NCBI GenBank assembly: GCA_019426215.1
Contig: CM033391.1
Coordinates: forward strand, 16,418,708 to 16,482,707
Direction: 5' to 3'
Length of the DNA: 64,000 nucleotides
Source of the DNA: Buddleja alternifolia
Lineage: Eukaryota; Streptophyta; Magnoliopsida; Lamiales; Scrophulariaceae
Position numbers and translations under genes: made by a program. Position 1 is the first letter of the stretch. The number at the start of each line of letters is the position of its first letter. This document shows, piece by piece, positions 43,865-53,752 of the stretch. The notes under the pieces were generated by a model. It made no database searches. It was not told the origin of the DNA and saw only the letters and a list, made by a program, of their open reading frames with translations.

Positions 43865-45609
43865 TCTTAGGATTATGCCCTCAGATGCCATAGAGGTAGA
43901 ATGTATAGAGCATATATCTTGTATTGAACTTAAACTCTTCTTAAATAAAAGGCATTATTGAGTTTTCACTTAATTCTTATCTGCATCTATAAGTTGTGTA
44001 AAACGTTTTGTCCATGTTTTCAGTGCGATCCCTCTACTTCCTTTGGGATAGGAAGATTAGCACTAGAGAGATCGATCTTGATTACTAAAATAAGTTCGCA
44101 AGTAATATAAAGTCTTTAATGGAAAAATAAAGACTTCGAATACTTGTACAATCTTAGCTCCGACATGGGAGTACCTCTCTGGTATCATGGGATGATAGGA
44201 GATTAAGATTGTAGACACATCAGTGGAATTGATATGTTCGAACACGACTCGCATCGGTTCTGTCACATGGGTTTTCACTCTGTGATTGTCAATGACGGAA
44301 CTGATTATGCGTAATAGGTATATGTGAACCTTTGACCTGAAGTATCAGGCTGAAGATGCACTTGTGACGTCAAGTCTTTCACTAGAGTAGTTAGACCCAA
44401 TTCACCCTTTGGTGGGGTCAACCTCGAAATGTGGACTTGATGGGCATGTGGTAATCTTAGCAGATATCTAATATGGGATTTGTTCTCTCATAAGTGAATG
44501 AGTATGTACCCTATGTAATTATAGATAAATAGAGATCAAAGTCTTTGGCCAAAGCAAACGAGATGATTGTGCTTGGCACTAAATCGATCTAAATGATCTC
44601 GTATTTATTATGATTTCTACATATGGTCAAGTCCAGTGAGTTTGACATAACCATGACTCTCACTTGATCGGGGAACGTGAACAAAGGGTATTTACAATTG
44701 GAAGGTTTCGGAATGATCCTATCATTCGTTTTCGTTTGGGTTACGAAGTGGGCCACGTGACTGGCTAGGTGTTACCCACTTCCTTTGGTTTCCTCTCATT
44801 GCCAAACGAAACGAACCTAAAGAGTCGCGCTAAAGGATTGACAAAGAAAAATGAAGAAAAAGAAATTTCTATTATTTCTTCTGGGAGTTTTAATTTATTG
44901 GATAAATTAAATAATTAATTATTCATTAGATGAAATAATTAATTATAATGATAAGATTAATTATTATTTAATTTCCTTGTGAAATATATTAATGAATTAA
45001 TTTTGTTATTTAATTTATTTATTGGATACAATAAATTATTAATTGAAATAAGAAATTAATTAAACAAAACAAATCCCTGGGCTAAATAAGGAGTCCAATC
45101 GGACGCCTACTAGGCCTTAATGTCGCGTCTTTGAGAGGCCACATATTAGGGCTCTTTTGTTTTGACTTGTTCAATAAGTCATGAGGTATATAAGGACTTT
45201 TTGACTTACAACAAGAAAGAAGAGAATACACAACTCTCATAACTCTCAAAAGAAAGAAAGATATTCCTCCCCTCCTCCATACCTAGCCGTCGACCATAGA
45301 GAAAGAAGAAAGGGGATTTTTTGTTTGTTGATCCGTGTGTGATGATTTAGAGACGACGTATTTTTGTTGTTCGAATCAAGTTCAAGTTTGAAGAATCAAA
45401 CCAAAAGATTGAAGATTTGGAAGCTTCAATATTTCGAGTTTGAAGAAAAAAAAGTTTTTCTCCATCATCATATTCATATTAACGAGTATGTTTTATTCGT
45501 TATACGCTTTTAGATTCAATTATGCGAATTAGAGTAGCAATTGGGTTTTCGTTTTTAATTTTTGAAATCTCTTTCGCTGCGTTTATGCTTTTTTGTATGA
45601 AACCCAACA
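43865..45609 (+). repeat. Right LTR of the rearranged Copia
   Basis: 1,745 bp after the polypurine tract AAGTGGGAGA. The expected TGTTAGG start is mutated to TCTTAGG. It ends AAACCCAACA at 45609. Confidence 0.85.
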
Positions 45610-45614
45610 TCAGG

Positions 45615-45666
45615 GTCTATTCAACCCCCCCTTCTAGACCCTTTCGTATGCCACTTGGGACCACCA
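45615..45666 (+). repeat. 5' LTR of the Sirevirus-like element, last 52 bp
   Basis: It continues the LTR after the nested insertion and ends TTGGGACCACCA, the same end as the 3' LTR at 58285. Confidence 0.88.
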
Positions 45667-45668
45667 AG

Positions 45669-45682
45669 TGGTATCAGAGCGG
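45669..45682 (+). other. Primer binding site (tRNA-iMet)
   Basis: TGGTATCAGAGCGG, two bases after the LTR end; complement of the initiator tRNA-Met 3' end. Confidence 0.9.
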
Positions 45683-45793
45683 TTGAAGGAGACGGTTGAA
45701 GTAGAAACCTAAGCATTTCTAAGCGTAACTGCTTGTTTAGATCCATTTTTGTAAACATTAGTCGCTTTAAAATTTTCTCTTAAACATCTCATT

Positions 45794-47843
45794 ATGGCTT
45801 TTAACAAAATGCCTAAGTTGGTAGAGTCAAATTATGATTCTTGGAAACTTAGAGCATTAGCGTATTTATGTTCTTGCGATAATGAAATGTGTGATGTAAT
45901 TTCAGATGGCCCCATGAAGATCATGGAAGTGATAACTCGAGCACCTGGAGCTAATGAAGCCACTCCAGATGGATATGTCGAGAAACATAAGTTAGAATGG
46001 ACGCCAGATGATTGGAAAAGAGCGAATCTAGATAATATTGGACGAAGTGCACTTTACTCAGCATTAGGAGACAATGATGCATTGTTCAACAAGATCAAGC
46101 AATGTAAGACTTCCAAAGAAATATGGGATAAGTTGGCTATAGTATGTGAAGGTTCAACACAAATGAAGGAGAACAAGCTCTCCATAGCCATGCAAAGATT
46201 TGAGCATTTTAAGATAGACCAATGAGATGCTAGAACAATTGGACGCAAGGTTTACTTTGCTCATTACAGAGTTAGCGTCATTAGACAAAGTGTTGACCAA
46301 CAAGGAAATGGTCAATAAAATTTTTAGAAGTCTTCCAAGCAAGTATTTGATTAAGACTGTTGCTATGAGAGAATCACAGACCTTGGAGACTCTTACTCCA
46401 GAACATGTGTTTTCAAAATTAAATGCATTTGAGTTCGAATTAGGTGAAGTTAGCGACACATCGACTTCAGCGACCGAATCAGGAGCATTAATTGCTACCA
46501 CCAAAAGCAAGGGTAAAACGATTAGTGAGGTGCAAGTGACAGAATCAAATGAAGAAAAAGAGATGGCTTTATTGGTCAAGAAATTCAAGAAATTTCTATG
46601 ATATGAAAAGAGAAACCCTATTGGACAAACTTAATTTCAAACTCCTTCCCCAGCATCAGCGCCTCAGCATCAAGCGCTAGTGTATTCAACACCTCAGCCA
46701 TTAGCGCCAGTTCCTTATTAAGCGTGTACAACTCCTACTCAGAATCTCTCAGCGCCAGTTGGTTCAAAGCGATTAACCACTGAACAGAAAATGAAAACTA
46801 ATTTGTGTTATAATTCCAGGAAACCAGGGCACTACCAGGTAAATTGCCCTTATCCAAATGTCTCTAAGCCCACAAGGCAAGATTATGCGGATAGAAATCA
46901 ATTCAGGAGCAACCTTCGCTAACAAGATTTGCTAGCGGAATCTGAACCATTCTCCGCACCTGAAGAGGATTTGGAATCATCAGATGAAAGTAGTGATGAT
47001 TAACCAACAAGTGACTCAACATTGATTTGTCTTATGGCAAGAGATGATGAAGCGTCTGACGACTCACTACCAGAGGTAACCACTAAATTATCTCATCCTC
47101 TTTTTTATGATGAATTACTTGACAAAGTTAATGAATATTATAAAGATTGTCAAGATGTAGCCAAAATATATCAAAATCACTTCGCTATTATCTCATCACT
47201 CAAAAGTGATAAAGTAACGCTCAAAGCAGAGTTGCAAGTTCAGCAACAATGCATTGAGAAGAACCAATCGCTTGAAAGTGAGATTACTCAATTGAAAAGC
47301 GATCTTGATATATTAGTCAAGAGAGAAGCTGATCTGATCGCTAGACTTGCCAAATCAGAGCAGCTCGTCTCATCATTATCCAAAGCTTCAAGAAACCTAG
47401 ATAATGTGACTGAGGTAACCAGAATTTTTGGTGAAAAGATCGGTTTAGGTTGTGATAAATTTGGTCAAAAATCAAAAGCATCTAAGGTTACGGCAGCCAA
47501 CAAAGGAAAAGGTGTATTCTTTGTTGAGAAAAGTTCAAATAGTCAAACGCTGAATGAACTTAGCGACAATGGTACGAGGCCAAATGAGAAAGCTAAAGCT
47601 AACTCAGGCAAGGAAAAGGTAAAAGCAAATGATCCACAAAGACGGGTTCGTCCAAATGCTCAAAAGGCTAAGGATAAATCTGACCATTGTGAATCAAGCG
47701 CTAAACGTCAAGCACCAAAAGTGCAACCCAAGCCAGCGCCAAGGAAATACCAGCATCAATATCCAAGACAGTTAAGATCATATTATCAATACTATGATGA
47801 TTATGATTATGACTATGATTATGATTATTATTATAATCGATGA
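45794..47843 (+). pseudogene. Sirevirus-like gag
   Basis: Three pieces in different frames. 45794-46225 is the UBN2-type N-terminus (MAFNKMPKLVESNYDSWKLR). 46227-46601 continues it (VFSKLNAFEFELGEV). 47022-47843 is a lysine-rich coiled-coil region (LESEITQLKSDLDILVKREA) with a YDYDYDYDYYY tail. The zinc knuckle at about 46806-46847 reads CYNSRKPGHYQVNC, with the second Cys replaced by Ser. Frameshifts near 46215 and 46600 and a stop make it non-functional. A gag with a long C-terminal extension is typical of Sireviruses. Confidence 0.88.
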
Positions 47844-48021
47844 TATTACTATACACCCAAAAAGCACACACAACACAATGTGAAATCCAAGAAGGCAAGT
47901 ATTCCTACAATGAAGACTAGGCAAATATAGATTCCTAAAGTTTTAATTCAAACCAAAGTTACTAACATTGAAGGACCCAAGACAACATTGGTACCTAAGA
48001 CGAAATAGAACTGTCCTTTAA

Positions 48022-49887
48022 ATGCAGATACCTAGAGCCAACACCGATACCTCAGTATGGTATTTTGATAGTGGATCGTCAAGACACATGACGGTTTCCA
48101 AAGATCTTCTAGTCAACTATCAAGCTACCAACGGTCCTCAAGTTATATTCGGTGATAACTCCAAAGGTAAAACTAAAGGTATAGGTATTATTCATAGGGG
48201 GAACATCATGATTAGTGATGTACATTATGTTGAGGGTCTTAAGCATAATCTGTTGAGTATTAGTCAATTTTGTGATAAAGGCTTTGAAGTAAAATTTTCA
48301 AGTGACTACTGCTATGTTAACGACGCTAAGACTAAGTCTACTAAATTAAGAGGAAAAAGAACAAATAATGTATATTTAGTGGATTGGGATTCTACAATTG
48401 ATAACAACCCCATATGCTTTGTTGCTAAAAGTCATAATGAATTGGGTTGGTTATGGCATAGAAAAATGAATCACCTCAACTTTAAGGCAATCTCTAAGTT
48501 AATATCGCTAAATCTTGTAGAGGGATTACCTAAGGGTTCCTTTCAGAAAAATCGCTTATGTGATGCATGTCAAATGGGTAAACAAGTTAAATCATCCTTT
48601 AAGAAGAAACAATGCCTATCTACTTGTAAAGTTCTTGAACTATTGCATCTAGATTTGTTTGGACCTATTCAAATCACGAGTGTTAGTGGTAAAAAGTACT
48701 CGCCAGTGATAGTTGATGATTTCTCTCGCTATACATGGGTAGAATTTCTAGCAACCAAAGATGAAACTAGTGTTAAGCTCACATCGCTAATTCGTCAATT
48801 GCAAACTTATAAAGATCTCAAGGTGACAAGAATTAGAAGTGATAGAGGAACTGAATTTACTAACCAATTTGTTGAGAAGTTTTGTATTGATTTTGGAATA
48901 CTTCATGAGTATTCTGCCCCTAGAACACCTCAGCAGAATGGAGTTGCCGAGCGACGGAACAGAACGCTTAAAGAAGCTGCTAGGACGATACTTGCAGAGT
49001 CTAAGCTGCCTCAAAGGTTTTGGGCCGAAGCTATCAATACTGCTTGCTACACTCAGAACCGGTGTATGATCAATAAGCAACATGAGAAAACTCCATATGA
49101 GTTATGGAAGTGACGTAAGCCTAACGTTTCATATTTTCATGTATTTGGTTCAATATGTTTTATTCATAACAATGGATCCCACAGCCTAAAGACGTTTGAT
49201 CCTAAAGCGGATGAGGGAAGTTTTCTAGGCTATGCCAAGAACGGAAAGAGTTTTCGCATCCTAAATAAGATCAAATCGAAGGTTGAAGAATCCATTCATG
49301 TTGTGTTTGATGATGCTAACCAAGAACCGAGTAAGGTTAATCTTGATGATGTAGGAATTGAAGATCTTACCCAACAAGCGTCACAAATCAATCTTGGTGA
49401 TGATAGTGATGATGAGGATGATGCGATCTTTGTACCTATTCCTAAGAATACTCGTGAGGTTACAAATGAGAATGTTTTCAGAATCGCTGATGATCATGAA
49501 GAGAATGATCATCAAGAGCAAATTGGAACTGTGAATGATGCAGCGACTGGGCCAGGGACTAATGAGAATCAAGCGATTGACAATCAAGAGTCTCTCAACC
49601 CGTTCCAACCACACCATAAATGGCTTAGAGACCATCTACCAGAGTTAGTAATTGGAGATATTGGAGCACCTGTTAGAACTAGGTCCGCAACAATCAATGA
49701 GGCCATGTTCGCAAGCTTCCTATCCCAAATGGAATCAAAGAAAGTGGATGAAGCACTCAGTGATTCAGGTTGGGTAGAAACGATGCAAGAGGAGCTTAAC
49801 CAATTTGAGAGACGCAAGGTTTGGATGCTAGTACCAAGACCAACTCACCAAGGAGTTATTGGAACTAGATGGGTTTTTAGGAACTAG
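48022..49887 (+). pseudogene. Sirevirus-like protease and integrase
   Basis: The protease site is VWYFDSGSSRHMT (about 48055). Pre-integrase (LWHRKMNHLNFKAISKL ... CDACQMGKQ) and the integrase core follow, with triad residues in HLDLFGPI, RSDRGTEF and QQNGVAERRNR. One TGA at 49111-49113 interrupts; the same frame continues (RKPNVSYFHVFGS, DPKADEGSFLGYA) into an acidic linker. It ends at GTRWVFRN, where a 19-bp tandem duplication shifts the frame. Confidence 0.9.
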
Positions 49888-51279
49888 ATGGGTTTTTAGG
49901 AACAAGATGGATGAAGATGGCATTGTTATAAGAAACAAAGCCAGATTAGTTGCTCAGGGTTATTGTCAAGAAGAGGGTATTGATTTTGATGAGATGTATG
50001 CCCCAATAGCCCGTCTTGAAGCGATTAGGATGTTCCTGGCATTTGCCGCATTCAACAAGTTCACAGTATACCAAATGGACGTGAACAGTGCATTCCTGAA
50101 TGGTATATTCCAAGAAGAAGTCATGTGGAGCAACCTCCAGGATTCGTCAACAACCATGGAAAAAGTATGGTCTACAAATTAGATAAGGCACTTTATGGCC
50201 TTAAACAAGCACCAAGAGCATGGTATGACACTCTCTCTTTCTTCCTTATAGGTAAAGGCTTTTCAAAAGGCAGCGTTGATACAACGTTATTTAAAATTAC
50301 CCATAACGAAGATATTCTCTTAGTCCAACTTTATGTTGATGATATTATATTTGGTTCTACTAACAAGCGATCGTGTGAGAAATTTTCGAAAATGATGCAA
50401 GTTCAATTTGAAATGAGCATGATGGGTGAATTAACTTTCTTCTTAGGATTACAAGTTAAACAATTCCCAAATGGCATATTTAAAAACCAAGCTACATATA
50501 CAAGAGATATGATTAAGAAATTTGGTATGGAAGATGCATCATGTTCAAAAATTCCAATGAGCCAAATGCTTAAGTTAGATAAAGATGAAAGTAGGAAGAA
50601 AATTGATATCACTAACTATAGAGGTATTATTGGATCACTTCTTTATCTTACCGCTAGTAGACCTGATATTATGTTTTCGTTATGCATGTGTGCACGCTTT
50701 CAAGCTGATCCTAGAGAATCACACTTAAATGCTACCAAGAGAATTCTTAAATACCTAAAAGGCACACAGAATGTGGGCTTATGGTATCCAAGGGACTCTC
50801 CTTTTGAACTAATTGGTTTTTCAGACGCAGATTTTGCAAGATGCAAAATAGATAGAAAGAGCACTAGTGGTACATGTCAATTTCTAGGTGATAGACTAAT
50901 TTCGTGGCATAGTAAGAAACAACAATCCATAGAAACTTCTACCGCTGAAGCAGAGTACGTAGCTGCTGGGAGCTGTTGTGCACAAATCCTTTGGATGAGG
51001 CAACAACTTAGAGATTATGGAACAATCCTAGGTCCTACCCCAATCCATTGTGATAACTAAAGCGCTTTTGCTATGACCCAAAATCCTATCCTTCATTCCA
51101 GAACTAAACACATTGACATTCGATACCATTTCTTGCGCGACCATGTTCAAAAGAAAGATATCTCCATGCACTTATTTGGTATCGACAAACAATTGGCAAA
51201 TATCTTCACCAAAGCGCTCAACGAACAACGCTTTCTCACTTTGAGAAGTGAATTAGGTATGATTGATTTAAACGCTTAA
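49859..51279 (+). pseudogene. Sirevirus-like reverse transcriptase and RNase H
   Basis: [20 protein letters not shown] through [12 protein letters not shown], a frameshift near 50125, then [33 protein letters not shown], the catalytic LYVDDIIFGST, and RNase H with KSTSGTCQFLGDRLISWHSK and EAEYVAAGSCCAQILWM. A TAA at 51058-51060 follows HCDN; the same frame goes on (TKHIDIRYHFLRDHV) to LGMIDLNA and a stop at 51277. Confidence 0.92.
49861..49899 (+). repeat. 19-bp tandem duplication disrupting pol
   Basis: GGAACTAGATGGGTTTTTA occurs twice with period 19, followed by a third partial GGAAC. Nineteen is not a multiple of three, so the start of RT is put out of frame. Confidence 0.9.
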
Positions 51280-51312
51280 ATCATAGAGCATCATATTTTA
51301 TAGACATATAAT

Positions 51313-51387
51313 TTAGGGGGAATCCACTTTATGTTTATGTCTAAATCATTTTTTAAATTGAAACGAGTCATCAATTTTAGGGGGAAC
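51313..51387 (+). other. Polypurine-tract-like motifs after pol
   Basis: TTTAGGGGGAATCC (about 51313) and TTTTAGGGGGAACC (about 51375) lie 34-100 bases after pol, well before the real polypurine tract at 56762. Repeated polypurine-like motifs are a known Sirevirus feature. Confidence 0.65.
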
Positions 51388-52156
51388 CTTAAAATTGTAC
51401 TCGCCTCAATTCATAAGAGACTGTGATAAAAAATGACTTTGAAAATTTATGCATTGATCACTAGCGCTTATCTATTATGCAAGACAAAATCAGTCTCTAA
51501 TAAATGAAAATGTCTTTTATAAATCCAAGTGATAGATTTTATCTTTAACCTTAAGAAATTAAATTTGTTATTAAAAAAACTTCAGTGTTAAAAGTTTTCC
51601 TCTTAAACGCTAAGTATCCTTCTCTGAAAAACATGCATAGTTTTCATCACTAAAAAGGTATCGTGTGGATAAGTCCAAAAGATTAGATTTGACAACTGCC
51701 CACACGTGCTTATCAAATCAAACTGACGGTTAATGATTCCTATCTAAAAACTAGGCGGTTTAGTAACTGCACCTATTTGAGTACGTGTCAATGTACTCTC
51801 TGGCCCGTGTATTTCACGCTGAAAATTTCAAAATTATTCAAACGTTTTGAAAAAGTAACTGCGGATTTCAACCTTCTATATTTCACACTTGTTACCACAT
51901 TTACAGCACTTTTTGACATCCGTCTTTATGAGTAAACGACTCAGATTTAATTTTTTGTTATTTTCAAAATTAACTTATGTACACGTGTCATTCATCTACT
52001 AGTTGAGGAGTTATTTTTGCTTCCTATTTAAACCCTTCACAACCTTTACAGTAAAACTTTATCACTTCCAAAATTCCTCTATTGTAAAAGTTCTTTCTCT
52101 CTAAGGCAAAATGAATATCTTTTCCTCTCCTCAACCGAAGCTTTTCCAGTTCATCA
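51388..52156 (+). other. Spacer between pol and the third ORF
   Basis: AT-rich, no coding capacity. It ends in a leader with pyrimidine-rich and TATTTAAACCC-like sequence (about 52020-52033), which could serve as an internal promoter; this is inference. Confidence 0.5.
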
Positions 52157-53401
52157 ATGGCACCCAAATCTTCAAAATCTGCTGTCGGAAAATCTTCCAA
52201 AACTGAGAAACCAGTCACTGTTAACGCCGATTTTCTTGTTAACTAGGACTATCTATTTGATAACCAGAACTTCCCTCTTAGGACTGTTCTTCCACTCGTC
52301 CAGGAGTCTGGTTTGCGTGATATGATAACTACCATTTTCAACATCTATGAAGAAGAAACCTTCTTCTTTTTCAAAAATGCAAAAATCTCTGACGACGAAA
52401 ACTCCATTTCCTGCGTCTTTCCCTTTGCTCGTGAGACCTTTGTCCCACTACTAATCTTATTTCATCTTTACTTGTTCTGCCAAACGACGGTGGCGAAGTC
52501 GAAAATGTCACACTTAGTGATGCTACCAAGGTCTGGGCGTTGATAAAAAATGATGAAGTTGGGGCTGCCTACGAACCCAACTTCAAGAAAAATGACATGA
52601 AGGGCGAATATGTCATTCTTGTGGACATATGCGCAAAGATGATCGAATGCAGAAAGAGAAGCTTCGATAAAGTTTCAAATATCCAGTACAAGATGATGGT
52701 GGCCATTCTGACCAAATTAAAGATAAATTGGTCATTTTACGTTTTTAATCGCTTCAAGGCAGCGATGGCGAAGTCGGTAAATCCCAAGCCTTACGTGATT
52801 GTTTTAAGTCATATTCTTAGCGCTAGCGGTTACACTAACACCGCTGGAAAGAAGGTCCCAGCGCTAAAGTTCTATGGAAAGAAAATGATCAGCGAGATGC
52901 TCAAGCCAAGTAGACGTGGTGGTGCAGCGGTTCCCAAAGAAGAGCATGAGCGACTTCTTGCCGAAGGAGTTGTTCGCAGTGATGATGAAGAGTAAGCGTC
53001 TTCGTCTTCATCATCATCTTCATTGAAAGAAGCTGTGGTGGTTAAGCGACCTAAAATAAAAATCACCTTGAAAGTAGCTGAGCAATCAAAGCCAGCAAAG
53101 AAGCAGAAGCAGAAGCCAGAACCAGAGCCAAAGAAGAAATCCAAGTCTCCTTCTCCTTCTCCCAAATCACTCTCTCCCTCACCTGTCTTCATTATCTCTC
53201 CAGAAGAGAAAGGAGAGGTAGAAGAAGTACCGCTTGCCCGAAGGCGTACTCCCTCATCCACTCCAGCTGCATCAACAAGCGCTCCAGTCGAGCCAGCGCT
53301 TGAAGAACCAGCAAGTGTTCCACCTCCGTCTGACGCTGTTCTTGAAATCAACTCAGATCCTAAAGCCACTACTCAATCTGAGAGGCTTTCCCGTGTTCGG
53401 G

Positions 53402-53483
53402 GTAAGTACTTGTGCTAAGCAAAGTAGTTTATCCTTTCCTCGTTAGTTTCTAAGTCTCTAACACTAGGATAAAATCTTTTTAG
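53402..53483 (+). other. Predicted intron 1 in the third ORF (82 bp)
   Basis: Donor GTAAGT, acceptor TTTTTAG. Splicing joins RVR to AECEANVQTVLNTLEDL in phase 1; unspliced, the frame stops 14 bases into the intron. Confidence 0.7.
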
Positions 53484-53669
53484 CCGAGTGTGAAGCAAAT
53501 GTCCAGACTGTCCTTAACACTCTTGAGGACTTGCGTATTCCCATCCGTGCTGATCCTATCATTTCTTTTCTCGATTTAGATCCAGAAGAAGTTGTCCTGG
53601 AGCCTGAGGAAACTGTACCAAATGATGAAACAGATCAAGCGACTGCGTCAGTCGCTGATAATCCTCAGG

Positions 53670-53752
53670 GTAAGCGTTGTAGTCTTTTTTTTTTTGCAAT
53701 TTCTACTTAGTAGAAATTTTGCTTGCCTTTCTCAAACACTTACTTGTATCAG
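53670..53752 (+). other. Predicted intron 2 in the third ORF (83 bp)
   Basis: Donor GTAAGC, a long T tract, acceptor TTGTATCAG. It joins DNPQ to AQKAPDADAPSPSE, again in phase 1. The exon between the introns is 186 bp. Confidence 0.7.

Larger units (their letters stand above)
37146..45609. mobile_element. Rearranged Copia element inserted in the 5' LTR, 8,464 bp
   Basis: It starts TGTTAGGATTATG and ends CCCAACA. The perfect 5-mer TCAGG flanks it (37141-37145 and 45610-45614), so it entered as one unit with outer LTRs in sense. Contents in order: sense LTR (37146 to about 38912), a diverged antisense LTR-like segment (to 40200), antisense LTR (40201-41934), antisense RNase H-RT (to about 42979), sense RT-RNase H (43009-43849), sense LTR (43865-45609). 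There is no gag, protease, integrase or primer site, so it cannot move alone. Confidence 0.85.

Noticed and set aside
45669..45682. tRNA gene
   Set aside because: Only the primer-site complement of tRNA-Met is present, as at 8597 and 34491; no cloverleaf can be formed.
52872..53369. Minus-strand frame of 165 codons opposite the third ORF
   Set aside because: The plus-strand frame has coherent composition and matches its neighbours; the minus frame is its shadow (Ser/Gly/Asp-rich complement of Lys/Pro/Ser codons).
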